Notes under the pieces: generated by a model | What the model was told of the DNA's origin: nothing | Database searches by the model: none | The model's input: the letters and a program-made list of their open reading frames with translations, nothing else | NCBI GenBank assembly: GCA_002294045.1 | Contig: DBEP01000089.1 | Coordinates: 40,768 to 48,484 of the forward strand | Source: Lachnoclostridium sp. UBA903 | GTDB taxonomy: Bacteria > Bacillota > Clostridia > Lachnospirales > Lachnospiraceae | DNA length: 7,717 nt | Direction of reading: 5' to 3' | Position numbers and translations under genes: made by a program | Shown: positions 1 to 6,426 of the stretch, piece by piece | How positions within the stretch are numbered: position 1 is the first letter of the stretch | Layout of the letters: every line of letters starts with the position of its first letter

Positions 1-67
1 GGCTATTACGGACCATGGAGTCTATAGGACAGGACGGTTTATTATATTCCGTATCTTTGTCCGCCAT
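1..67 (-). CDS. Possible 5' end of an unidentified gene, cut by the window edge
   Basis: An ATG at 65-67 (read on the minus strand) opens a frame that stays open to the window edge, giving 22 codons beginning MADKDTEYNKPSCPID. It lies 31 nt downstream of the deacetylase stop, on the same strand, with no terminator-like hairpin between, so it could be a cotranscribed downstream gene. The ribosome binding site is poor: only an AGG about ten bases upstream. The peptide is too short for me to recognise a family. A chance open frame is a serious alternative. Confidence 0.25.
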   Translation of the reverse strand, partial: MADKDTEYNKPSCPIDSMVRNS

Positions 68-98
68 ATTAACGGATACCTAATGTATCAAAAAACTT

Positions 99-1580
99 TT
101 ATTTCAGAGCCGGTCTGGTTTTGTCCACCACCGCATTAACATCAAATAAATCCATCAGCCTTTCCGGGAACTGCAGCATAGCCTGCCCGTCCAGCGGCCG
201 TCTGGTCATTCGCACATAGTCATCCTTAACCTGTATCCAGGGGTCTTTATATACGCCGCAGAAATAATCAAAGCCGGATTGCTTTAAATATTTAAATTTA
301 TCGCTGCTGTAATGCCCCATAGTGGTTTCTATATCAATACCAAACGGGAAGATGTAAATATCCGTAGGTCCGACCAGAGAACCGACTTCATTAAGCCACC
401 GGTCCGTATCCTTCTTTGTAAAGCTGTAAGTTGCTTTTCCCATATCCCGATGTCCATAGCTGTGGGATGCAAATTCCCAGCCCCATTGTTTCATAACTTC
501 GGCTATTTTCTTAACGGTTTCTTTATCCTGTTTATAGGTAGAGGAGTCCGGGTCGTTGGTACGGTAACCCAAGGCTCCTTCATAGCCGGTCAAAGCAATA
601 ATCCCTTTTGCACCCTTATAAGAAAAATCAGGGTGTTCCGCTATAAAGGTCTCTAAAACCGGAACCATGTCATAATCTCCCACAGTAACCGTACCGTCAT
701 CCATTATCATCTCCGTCGACGGACGGCCGTTTTCATCTATGACCATTCTGGAAGCAAATCCGTCTCCTGTCATATAATTATAATAACTGACATCATCCTG
801 GGAGATAACAAAAGGTTTTTTGTCAGGCGGCAGCATAATGTCGCTGCCACCGGATACATATTTTGTTTTGCCGCTCTCTGTTTCATCCTTTTTTGCAACG
901 TCATGTATGCTGACAATAACATAACCGTCTTCGTACATCTGCTGCATTATGGCTTTGAATTCATCTATGGTGGTCATATAGTAATTATATCCGTTGGAGT
1001 CGGAATCGCCGTCAAATGCCTTGCCGGTATCTGCAACCAAAGTGTGAAAAAATATATGATTTATCTGCTCCACCGAATCATAGGCGCCCAGAGGCTTAAG
1101 GGTTTGTTTGGTTGCTTCATATCCCGCTACCGCCTCCGTCAAGGCTTCATGCTCTGTATAGTTGTTGCCGAAGCTTTTAATAAGTTCAATCGCCCCGTCA
1201 TAATCATAACCAAGCGCCAGCCTGTCAGCCTGTGCTATTAATTCCGTTATTTTTTTCTCCGTTTCTTTTTGTTCTTTCTCTAATTGCTGTTGTTTTTGCT
1301 CTTCCGGTGTCAGTGTCTGTTTTTCTGTTTCTTTATCCTTATCCTCTTTCGTGTCACTGGTTAATTGTTCCTTACCGGTATTATTTCCCTTGTTATTTTC
1401 TCCTTTGCTGTATTTAGGAAGAACAAGCCAGGCATATCCTCCTACGATAACACATAGAATTAATGCTTCTATAATCAATAAGTTCCGAAACTTTTTATTT
1501 TTCATTTTATTCCTGTTATCCTTATTCCTACCATAACCGGTATTATCAGACTTTTCTCCAAACTTGTTTCTGCCAGCCAT
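99..1580 (-). CDS. Membrane-anchored NodB-type polysaccharide deacetylase (divergent CE4)
   Basis: Predicted carbohydrate esterase of the NodB/CE4 fold, likely removing N- or O-acetyl groups from an envelope or extracellular polysaccharide outside the membrane; the substrate is unknown. The 493-aa form has a Lys/Asn-rich cytoplasmic tail, one membrane segment at about 34-55, a Lys/Glu/Gln-rich probably coiled-coil stalk at about 68-120, and a C-terminal catalytic domain. The metal-binding motifs are visible: an Asp pair (SQDDV, D262-D263) and the HSYGH box (H373, H377), followed by an FPFG strand at 411-414 like the family's third motif. The first motif is unusual, with V where TFDDG-type enzymes have G. 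Two ATGs are possible. AGGAG lies only 3 nt from the one at 1584-1586 but 9 nt from the one at 1578-1580, so I chose the second. The gene stands alone behind its own leader and promoter. The family is clear, the substrate is not. Confidence 0.87.
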   Translation of the reverse strand: MAGRNKFGEKSDNTGYGRNKDNRNKMKNKKFRNLLIIEALILCVIVGGYAWLVLPKYSKGENNKGNNTGKEQLTSDTKEDKDKETEKQTLTPEEQKQQQLEKEQKETEKKITELIAQADRLALGYDYDGAIELIKSFGNNYTEHEALTEAVAGYEATKQTLKPLGAYDSVEQINHIFFHTLVADTGKAFDGDSDSNGYNYYMTTIDEFKAIMQQMYEDGYVIVSIHDVAKKDETESGKTKYVSGGSDIMLPPDKKPFVISQDDVSYYNYMTGDGFASRMVIDENGRPSTEMIMDDGTVTVGDYDMVPVLETFIAEHPDFSYKGAKGIIALTGYEGALGYRTNDPDSSTYKQDKETVKKIAEVMKQWGWEFASHSYGHRDMGKATYSFTKKDTDRWLNEVGSLVGPTDIYIFPFGIDIETTMGHYSSDKFKYLKQSGFDYFCGVYKDPWIQVKDDYVRMTRRPLDGQAMLQFPERLMDLFDVNAVVDKTRPALK

Positions 1581-1702
1581 TTTCATTTCTCCTGTTTATC
1601 CAACCTATATTTTGCTAATTGCCGTAAATGTAATATTTAACCATGGGAAATATTTTATCATTCGTGTGAAAGACTGCGTTTTTGCACCAGCCTCTGTTCG
1701 AC

Positions 1703-1729
1703 TATAGAAGTGCGATTCCTACTTCTATA
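1703..1729. repeat. Nine-bp hairpin in the deacetylase leader
   Basis: TATAGAAGT (1703-1711) pairs perfectly with ACTTCTATA (1721-1729) around a 9-nt loop. It lies within the predicted untranslated leader, about 120 nt before the start codon. Neither strand has a T-run directly after it, so it is not a standard intrinsic terminator. It could be an RNA structure in the leader or a protein-binding inverted repeat. The rest of 1587-1830 shows only A+T-rich sequence to me. Confidence 0.35.
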
Positions 1730-1830
1730 AAAAGTATTATACTTTATTATACCTAATATACCTGTTTCATATCCGGTTAATTCTAATCCAACCGTTAAAG
1801 TTTAAAAAAATTAAGTATTATAGAACTGCA

Positions 1831-1870
1831 GAATTTCATTTCTCTTTTTATGTATATGAAATTCTTTCAT
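1831..1870. repeat. Inverted-repeat cluster at the predicted deacetylase transcription start
   Basis: GAATTTCAT at 1831-1839 is an exact inverted copy of ATGAAATTC at 1856-1864. The latter also forms a compact palindrome with the following bases, ATGAAA-TTC-TTTCAT (1856-1870). The compact palindrome sits just downstream of the predicted -10 box, about where RNA synthesis would begin. That is a plausible operator position. The region is A+T rich, so chance symmetry is possible, and no regulator is assigned. Confidence 0.35.
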
Positions 1871-1878
1871 ATATTCAT

Positions 1879-1887
1879 ATTATAGCA
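1879..1887 (-). promoter_or_regulatory. Extended -10 promoter for the deacetylase gene
   Basis: On the minus strand the sequence reads TGCTATAAT, a perfect extended -10 (TG-N-TATAAT). The upstream -35 region is weak, as extended -10 promoters tolerate. Initiation would be near 1872, giving an untranslated leader of about 290 nt before the chosen start at 1580. Two further TATAAT words occur on the same strand in the 1730-1755 area, also without good -35 boxes, so the exact start is uncertain. Confidence 0.5.
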
Positions 1888-1986
1888 TATCCCTACCTGC
1901 TATTCCTTACGTTTTTATTAATTAATATTGCAATTCGGTTTCAATTTTTATTCTTTTTTATGAACTGGTCTGTTACAAAACAAGAA

Positions 1987-2008
1987 AGAGTCCGGCAAGC
2001 CGGACTCT
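1987..2008 (-). terminator. Perfect 9-bp hairpin, probable secondary terminator
   Basis: AGAGTCCGG pairs with CCGGACTCT around a 4-nt loop. On the minus strand it is followed by TTTCTTGTTTTG, an imperfect U-rich tract, so it could act as a back-up terminator for the operon ending with the HPr gene. It is the most distal of five hairpins in this gap. On the plus strand it has no T-run. Confidence 0.55.
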
Positions 2009-2021
2009 GGCGCTGACGAAC

Positions 2022-2037
2022 TGTCACTTCAGTGACA
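2022..2037. repeat. Small hairpin within the hairpin array
   Basis: TGTCAC (2022-2027) pairs with GTGACA (2032-2037) across a TTCA loop. There is no T-run on either strand. It sits between the terminator-like hairpins at 1987-2008 and 2042-2074. Function unknown. Confidence 0.4.
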
Positions 2038-2041
2038 AACT

Positions 2042-2079
2042 ACCTCTGGTGCGTCATGCGCATCACCCGGAGGTTTTTT
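2042..2079 (+). terminator. Hairpin with T-run on the plus strand
   Basis: ACCTC (2042-2046) pairs with GAGGT (2070-2074), with further imperfect G+C-rich pairing inside (GGTG with CACC, TGCG with CGCA). A T-run follows directly at 2074-2079 on the plus strand. It is therefore shaped like an intrinsic terminator for plus-strand transcription, although no plus-strand gene is convincing here. On the minus strand it lacks a following T-run. Confidence 0.45.
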
Positions 2080-2114
2080 ATCTCATAGGACGAACTTTCC
2101 TGTGAGATAAAAAA
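2074..2114. repeat. Long A/T-flanked hairpin interlocked with its neighbours
   Basis: TTTTTTATCTCA (2074-2085) is the exact inverse complement of TGAGATAAAAAA (2103-2114). TAGG/CCTG extends the stem by four pairs, including one wobble, leaving a 9-nt loop. Its outer T- and A-runs are also used by the flanking hairpins, so it competes with the terminator structures on both sides. It could be an anti-terminator-like alternative fold or simply the product of two adjacent terminators. Confidence 0.5.
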
Positions 2115-2148
2115 TCTGCCGCATGGTATAAGCTGTGCGGCAGATTTT
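2111..2148 (-). terminator. Strong intrinsic terminator after the HPr gene
   Basis: AAAATCTGCCGCA (2111-2123) pairs with TGCGGCAGATTTT (2136-2148) around a 12-nt loop. On the minus strand the stem runs into a T6 tract, and the structure begins about 7 nt after the HPr stop codon. This is a textbook rho-independent terminator for the hprK-to-HPr gene run. The plus strand also has a T-run after the stem, so it may work in both directions. Confidence 0.85.
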
Positions 2149-2154
2149 TATATT

Positions 2155-2409
2155 TTATTTACTGCTTAAATATTTCTCTATATTTTCCATTGCAACCTCT
2201 TCATCAGGTCCATCGGCAGAAACCGTTACCTCCTCACCCGCGGATAGGCCCAAGCTCATCATCCCCATAATGCTCTTGGCATTCACCTTCTTTTCATCAC
2301 ATTCCACGTAGATGCTGCTTTCATACTGACTGGCTACCTGAACCAGTAAAGCAACCGGTCTTGCCTCTAATCCTGTTGGGATCTTAATTAATATTTTCTT
2401 TGTTAACAT
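2155..2409 (-). CDS. HPr-family protein lacking His15 (Crh-like)
   Basis: An 84-aa protein of normal HPr length. In ordinary HPr, His15 carries phosphate from Enzyme I to PTS transporters within a GLHARPA motif; here the motif reads GLEARPVA, and the codon is GAG, so residue 15 is Glu. The regulatory site is kept: NAKSIMGMMSL has Ser46, the residue phosphorylated by HprK. This matches Bacillus Crh, which has Gln15 and works only as a Ser-phosphorylated partner of catabolite regulators. The position after whiA also matches crh. I infer a regulatory protein and not a PTS carrier. A strong AGGAGG lies 9 nt before the ATG, inside the end of whiA. The gene overlaps whiA by 26 nt, and the operon terminator follows at once. 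A catalytic HPr is presumably encoded elsewhere. I leave the symbol blank because orthology to crh is not shown. Confidence 0.92.
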   Translation of the reverse strand: MLTKKILIKIPTGLEARPVALLVQVASQYESSIYVECDEKKVNAKSIMGMMSLGLSAGEEVTVSADGPDEEVAMENIEKYLSSK

Positions 2410-3370
2410 AGTTTAATTCCTCCTTCTGTTCCCTTAAGTTATCAGCTAAAATGCTTAGTTTGCGCAATCTGTGGTTAACACCGGATTTGCCGATGGGCGG
2501 GTTCAGCAGTGCTCCTAATTCTTTCAAGGATGCATCCGGATATTCAATCCGTAGAGTTGCTACTTCTTCAAGCCCCTCTGTTAATTCACTGAAACCCATC
2601 ACCTTTTTAATATATAGGATATCATCTATCTGCTTTGTAGCAGCCATCACTGTTTTGTTTATATTGGCAGCTTCGCAGTTCACCTGTCTGTTGATGGAAT
2701 TTCTCATTTCTTTCAGTATTCTTACATTTTCCAGGTTCATAAGCGCTACGTGGGCTTCCATTACATTTAACAGATCAACGATCTGTGAACCTTCTTTTAC
2801 ATACACGACAAAGTACTTTTTTCGTGTGACTATTTTAGCATCCATCCCAAAGCTATTGATTATATCCTGTATCTGTTTTGCTTTTGGTTCATTTACGGCA
2901 ACGATTTCAAAATGGTAGGTCTTTTCCGGATCACTCATGGAACCGGCCGCCAGAAAAGCTCCTCTTATAAATGCCCTTTTACAGCAAACATTCTGTATTA
3001 CCAGGTTATTTTTAATAGAAAGGTTCTCTCCAACCTCTTTATATTCATCTATTAATTTTGCTGCCTGAAGTACTTTTATTACAATATCATGATCCATTAA
3101 TATTAAACTATACATTTTGCTTGATTTTAAACTCGAATTGCGTTTTATTGAAATTTCTGTATTTATATTAAAGGTTTTTTTTATTAAAGTAAAGTACTTT
3201 CTTGCAACAGTTAGATTTTCCGTATGAATTTTTAAGATATAACGGTCATTCTCAGTAATGATTATACGCCCGCACAGGCTGATCATTGCTGCCAATTCCG
3301 CTATCTGGCAATGTCTTGCAGGACTTAACTGTTTTGATAATTCCTCCTTGACTTCTTTGGAAAATGACAT
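2384..3370 (-). CDS. whiA: DNA-binding protein WhiA
   Basis: A 328-aa WhiA/YvcL protein. It starts with the typical MSFSKEVKEEL. It has an N-terminal region (about 1-85), a LAGLIDADG homing-endonuclease-like fold (about 86-215, with GAFLAAGSMSDP at 137-148 in the motif position), a linker containing NRQVNCEAANINK (227-239), and a C-terminal helix-turn-helix with DASLKELGALL and the GKSGVNHRLRKL box (294-305). Family members are not active endonucleases. WhiA is a sporulation regulator in Streptomyces and affects cell division and chromosome segregation in Bacillus. The ATG at 3370 has GAGGTG 7 nt upstream. It lies 45 nt after rapZ, and its last 26 nt are shared with the HPr gene, suggesting coupled translation. 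In Bacillus and many Firmicutes yvcK sits directly before whiA; here it is absent. Confidence 0.96.
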   Translation of the reverse strand: MSFSKEVKEELSKQLSPARHCQIAELAAMISLCGRIIITENDRYILKIHTENLTVARKYFTLIKKTFNINTEISIKRNSSLKSSKMYSLILMDHDIVIKVLQAAKLIDEYKEVGENLSIKNNLVIQNVCCKRAFIRGAFLAAGSMSDPEKTYHFEIVAVNEPKAKQIQDIINSFGMDAKIVTRKKYFVVYVKEGSQIVDLLNVMEAHVALMNLENVRILKEMRNSINRQVNCEAANINKTVMAATKQIDDILYIKKVMGFSELTEGLEEVATLRIEYPDASLKELGALLNPPIGKSGVNHRLRKLSILADNLREQKEELNYVNKENIN

Positions 3371-3415
3371 AGCTGTTCACCTCACAAGAATTAACTTGGC
3401 CAATTATTTGCCGTT

Positions 3416-4282
3416 CTATCTCATTGCATCTTTTTCTATATCCCTGTGTTCTACTTTTAAGCCGTATTTGAGCTTTTTAAGACGGCTGGTCAGTTCATTG
3501 GCAAGTGTTACGGAACGGTGTTTCCCGCCGGTACAGCCAATACTGATTACCAGTTGGTTCTTTCCTTCCAGTACATAATTTGGTATGAGAAAGGTTATCA
3601 TATCTTCCAGTTTATCCAGAAAGGTCACGGCCATTTCGGAACTCATGACAAAGTCTTTTACCGGCTGGTCATTGCCGGTCCGGTTTTTTAACAACGGGTC
3701 ATAAAAGGGATTGGGCAGAAACCTTACGTCAAAAACCAAATCCGAATCCATTGGTATTCCGTATTTAAAACCAAAAGATAATACCGTAATAAAGAAATTA
3801 TTATATTTTTCGTTTTTAATATATATTTTATCAACCTCAGACTTTAATTCACGAATAAGCATCTGGCTTGTATCAATAATTACATCGGCTTTCTTTTTTA
3901 TAAATTCCAGTTTTTCCCGCTCATCCTCAATCCCCTGCTCCACCCGTCCGGAACCGGATAAAGGATGAATTCTTCTGGTTTCCTTATATCTCTTTACCAG
4001 AACCTCCGTTTTGGCATCCAAAAACAGTATTTCGTAATTATAGCCATCCATTCTCATTTGTTCCAATACTTCATCTAATTCTTCCAATGCCTGTCCGCTG
4101 CGGATATCAACTCCCAGAGCTACCTTATCGAATTTCTCCGTACCATTGAAGGTAAGCAGTACAAGCTTATAAATGAGTTGGATGGGAAGATTGTCTACGC
4201 AGAAATATCCGGCATCTTCCAGCATTTTTAACACTGAACTTTTACCTGCCCCGGACATTCCTGTTACAATAACCATCCTCAT
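3416..4282 (-). CDS. rapZ: RapZ/YvcJ family nucleotide-binding protein
   Basis: A 288-aa protein of the RapZ (YvcJ) family, near the usual length. The N-terminal half is a P-loop domain with Walker A GMSGAGKS (8-15), followed by GVDIRSG (57-63). The C-terminal half carries the family blocks SFGFKYG (169-175), FDVRFLPNPF (184-193) and GCTGGKHRSV (249-258). In E. coli, RapZ binds glucosamine-6-phosphate and directs RNase E to the GlmZ small RNA. In Bacillus, YvcJ hydrolyses nucleotides and affects competence. The exact role in Clostridia is not settled, and the RNase-adapter name should be read with care. The first ATG has GAGG 8 nt upstream; a second in-frame ATG lies two codons later. It starts 20 nt after murB and is probably cotranscribed with it, next to amino-sugar metabolism. 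Confidence 0.95.
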   Translation of the reverse strand: MRMVIVTGMSGAGKSSVLKMLEDAGYFCVDNLPIQLIYKLVLLTFNGTEKFDKVALGVDIRSGQALEELDEVLEQMRMDGYNYEILFLDAKTEVLVKRYKETRRIHPLSGSGRVEQGIEDEREKLEFIKKKADVIIDTSQMLIRELKSEVDKIYIKNEKYNNFFITVLSFGFKYGIPMDSDLVFDVRFLPNPFYDPLLKNRTGNDQPVKDFVMSSEMAVTFLDKLEDMITFLIPNYVLEGKNQLVISIGCTGGKHRSVTLANELTSRLKKLKYGLKVEHRDIEKDAMR

Positions 4283-4302
4283 AGCAGCAACCTCGCAATC
4301 TG

Positions 4303-5220
4303 TTAGAAATCACCCAAAAGCTTAACTTCAGGTTCCAACACAACTCCAAATTTATGATTAACGGTTTCTATTATATAGGAAATCAAAGCTATCACTTCAC
4401 CGGCTGTCGCACCGCCTTTATTGATGACAAATCCGCAATGTTTTTCGGACACCTGTGCATTTCCCACCTGGTATCCTCTTAATCCGGAGTCCATGATCAG
4501 CTTTCCCGCATAATAACCGACAGGTCTTTTAAAGGTACTGCCGGCACTGGGGTATTCAAGAGGCTGTTTTTCTCGTCTTCTGGCATTCAGATCATTTATT
4601 TTACTGATAATCTCTTCTTTGCTGCCCGGCTTAAAGCCAAATGCAGCTTCCAGGACAATATAATGATTATCCTGAATCGCTGTGGTACGGTAACCCATTT
4701 TTAATTCTTCTTTTGTTAGTCTTAAAATGCTGCCTTCCTGATCTAATACAACTGCTTTTAGAATGCTCTGACTGATATCTCCGTCGTAAGCTCCGGCATT
4801 CATAGTTACGGCGCCGCCAAGAGTACCTGGAATTCCGGCTGCAAATTCAAAGCCTGTCAGACTATACTCCGCTATTTCAGCCGCTAACCTGGATAATAGA
4901 ATGCCTGCCTGTGCCCTTACAATATATTGCCGCTCATCAACAGAGATTTTGCCAAATGCCTGGCTTAACTTTATTATGGTTCCCCTGTAGCCTTTATCAC
5001 CGACAAGCAGGTTGCTTCCGTTTCCCATTATATAATATGGCATATTTTCTTCTCTGCATAGTTTTATTGCTGCAGTTACCTGGGATATACTTTCCGGCAA
5101 TACGAGGAATTGTGCGGGGCCGCCTATTTCAAAGGTGGTATGCCTGGCCAGAGGTTCTTCTATCATAATCTGCTTATCATTCAGTATTGTTTTTAATTTC
5201 TGATAAAACGCCTCATTCAT
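4303..5220 (-). CDS. murB: UDP-N-acetylenolpyruvoylglucosamine reductase MurB
   Basis: Flavoenzyme that uses NADPH to reduce UDP-GlcNAc-enolpyruvate to UDP-MurNAc in cytoplasmic peptidoglycan synthesis. The 305-aa form has the FAD-binding segments MGNGSNLLVGDKG (65-77) and GIPGTLGGAVTMNAGAY (129-145), a conserved Arg in MGYRTT (R178), the catalytic Ser in AGSTFKRP (S228), and C-terminal LEPEVKLLG with the likely catalytic Glu (296 or 298). It resembles the shorter type II MurB of Firmicutes. The frame stays open upstream to a GTG at 5253 and another ATG at 5232. I chose the ATG at 5220 because GGGAG lies 5 nt before it and the resulting length is normal; the upstream starts have poorer sites. 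A 236-nt gap separates it from the glucokinase gene, so it may have a promoter of its own, though I see no convincing one. Confidence 0.95.
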   Translation of the reverse strand: MNEAFYQKLKTILNDKQIMIEEPLARHTTFEIGGPAQFLVLPESISQVTAAIKLCREENMPYYIMGNGSNLLVGDKGYRGTIIKLSQAFGKISVDERQYIVRAQAGILLSRLAAEIAEYSLTGFEFAAGIPGTLGGAVTMNAGAYDGDISQSILKAVVLDQEGSILRLTKEELKMGYRTTAIQDNHYIVLEAAFGFKPGSKEEIISKINDLNARRREKQPLEYPSAGSTFKRPVGYYAGKLIMDSGLRGYQVGNAQVSEKHCGFVINKGGATAGEVIALISYIIETVNHKFGVVLEPEVKLLGDF

Positions 5221-5276
5221 AATAACTCCCATCACATATACCGAATCCTGCACCTGCCATATGCAACGCTCCTATA

Positions 5277-5347
5277 CGGTTACTATTTAGCCTTACGGCT
5301 TCATGCAACATTTTATGCACAAAAATTATGCATAATTTCGCGCCTGT
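5277..5347. repeat. Degenerate palindromic repeat, copy B (between glucokinase and murB)
   Basis: This stretch aligns by eye with 7571-7643. Shared words in the same order are TACGGCT, TGCAACA, ATGCACA, AAATTAT, ATAATTT and CGC, ending in TGTC. A hand count gives about 49 identities over about 62 aligned positions. It contains the 16-nt palindrome AAATTATGCATAATTT and a reduced palindrome AGCC-TTA-CGGCT. It lies in the untranslated gap upstream of murB. It looks like an interspersed intergenic element; no coding potential is seen. Confidence 0.6.
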
Positions 5348-5376
5348 CACTGTGACTTCAGCTTCGCTTCACTCAC

Positions 5377-5401
5377 AAAAAACACCTAGCGGTATCTATG
5401 G
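5377..5401 (-). terminator. Weak terminator candidate after the glucokinase gene
   Basis: On the minus strand CCATAG and CTAGG form a five-pair stem with one bulged A and a 6-nt loop. TG and then T6 follow (complement of 5377-5382). It lies about 55 nt after the glucokinase stop. The stem is short, so at most partial termination is expected before murB. Confidence 0.3.
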
Positions 5402-5456
5402 CAGAACTGTAACCCTATATGCTATTTAGTATATGCTTTTACTTGCCTTTTATATG

Positions 5457-6401
5457 TTATTTTCCGATAATCAATTTGGCACTTCCGTAGATTCCGGCGT
5501 CATTGCCTAATTCAGCAAGTTTAAAATCTTTATTTTTTAAAGCAAATAATACATTATTTTCATAATATTTTTTAATCAAATCAGTTAACATGCTTCCGGC
5601 TTTGGATACCCCTCCCCCGATAACAAATGCCTGGGGGTCCACCACGTGGGCGATATGGGACAGTGCAATTCCCAAATACCTGCACAGCTGTTCTACTAAC
5701 TGGATTGACAGCGCGTCCCCTTCTTTCGCAAAATCAAAAATTACTTTGGCAGAAAGAGTTGCGATATCTCTGAGTTTGGACGGTTCTCCGGATATCTTAA
5801 GAAGCCTTTTCGCTTCTCTTACAATACCGGTTGCGGAAGCAAACTGTTCCAGACAACCCTGTCTGCCGCAGTTACATCTGTCCTCTTCTTCATAATTAAC
5901 GGTAATATGACCGATTTCACCGGCTGCTCCGTTGCTGCCGGTTAGGATTTCACCGTTCAGAATAACCCCGCCGCCGACGCCGGTGCCTAAAGTTACCACA
6001 ACAAGGTTTTTATAACCCCTGCCGCCGCCCTGCCACGTTTCACCCAACGCGGCTACATTGGCATCATTACCGGCTTTGGTCTCAAATCCGGTCAAACGTT
6101 TTGTTTCTTCCTCTACATTAAAAACACCCCAGCCCAAATTGACACAGTGGATTACGGTTCCGTCTTCCGTTACAGGACCGGGAACGCCAATTCCGATACC
6201 AATTATATTCTCTCTTGCCAGCCTGTCCTCACTGATTTTTTTACTGACAGATGCTGCAACATCTTCTAAGATATGGCTCCCGCTATCTTCTTTTCTGGTT
6301 GGAATCTCCCATTTGTCAAGCAAATTACCATTTTCCGTAAAAAGTCCCAGTTTAACTGAAGTTCCGCCAATATCAATACCAAAACATAATCTTTCCATCA
6401 T
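5457..6401 (-). CDS. glcK: ROK-family glucokinase
   Basis: A 314-aa ROK sugar kinase, most likely ATP-dependent glucokinase making glucose-6-phosphate in the cytoplasm. It has the N-terminal phosphate loop DIGGTSVKLG (10-19), catalytic Asp in GNDANVAALGE (D113), the second phosphate motif TLGTGVGGG (138-146), the sugar-binding EIGH (162-165), and the zinc site formed by H165 with the CNCGRQGCLE box (C176, C178, C183). VIGGGVS (260-266) closes the nucleotide pocket. No N-terminal helix-turn-helix is present, so it is an enzyme and not a ROK repressor. GAGG lies 6 nt before the first of two adjacent ATGs; the second would also fit. It follows hprK by 69 nt, linking sugar phosphorylation to the HprK carbon-control branch. 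Specificity for glucose is inferred from the family; another hexose such as mannose or N-acetylglucosamine is possible. Confidence 0.93.
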   Translation of the reverse strand: MMERLCFGIDIGGTSVKLGLFTENGNLLDKWEIPTRKEDSGSHILEDVAASVSKKISEDRLARENIIGIGIGVPGPVTEDGTVIHCVNLGWGVFNVEEETKRLTGFETKAGNDANVAALGETWQGGGRGYKNLVVVTLGTGVGGGVILNGEILTGSNGAAGEIGHITVNYEEEDRCNCGRQGCLEQFASATGIVREAKRLLKISGEPSKLRDIATLSAKVIFDFAKEGDALSIQLVEQLCRYLGIALSHIAHVVDPQAFVIGGGVSKAGSMLTDLIKKYYENNVLFALKNKDFKLAELGNDAGIYGSAKLIIGK

Positions 6402-6426
6402 TCTTATCCTCTTTTATTTATTTTAT

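Noticed and set aside
1987..2148. Hairpin array as a CRISPR array or integron-like repeat
   Set aside because: The hairpins differ in sequence and length, there are no equal direct repeats or regular spacers, and no cas or integrase gene is present.
2384..3370. WhiA as an active homing endonuclease or mobile intron element
   Set aside because: The LAGLIDADG-like fold is normal for WhiA, the helix-turn-helix domain is present, and the gene sits in its conserved operon position.
5221..5253. Upstream GTG (5253) or ATG (5232) as the murB start
   Set aside because: They would add 11 or 4 residues without a good ribosome binding site, whereas GGGAG is well placed for the ATG at 5220.
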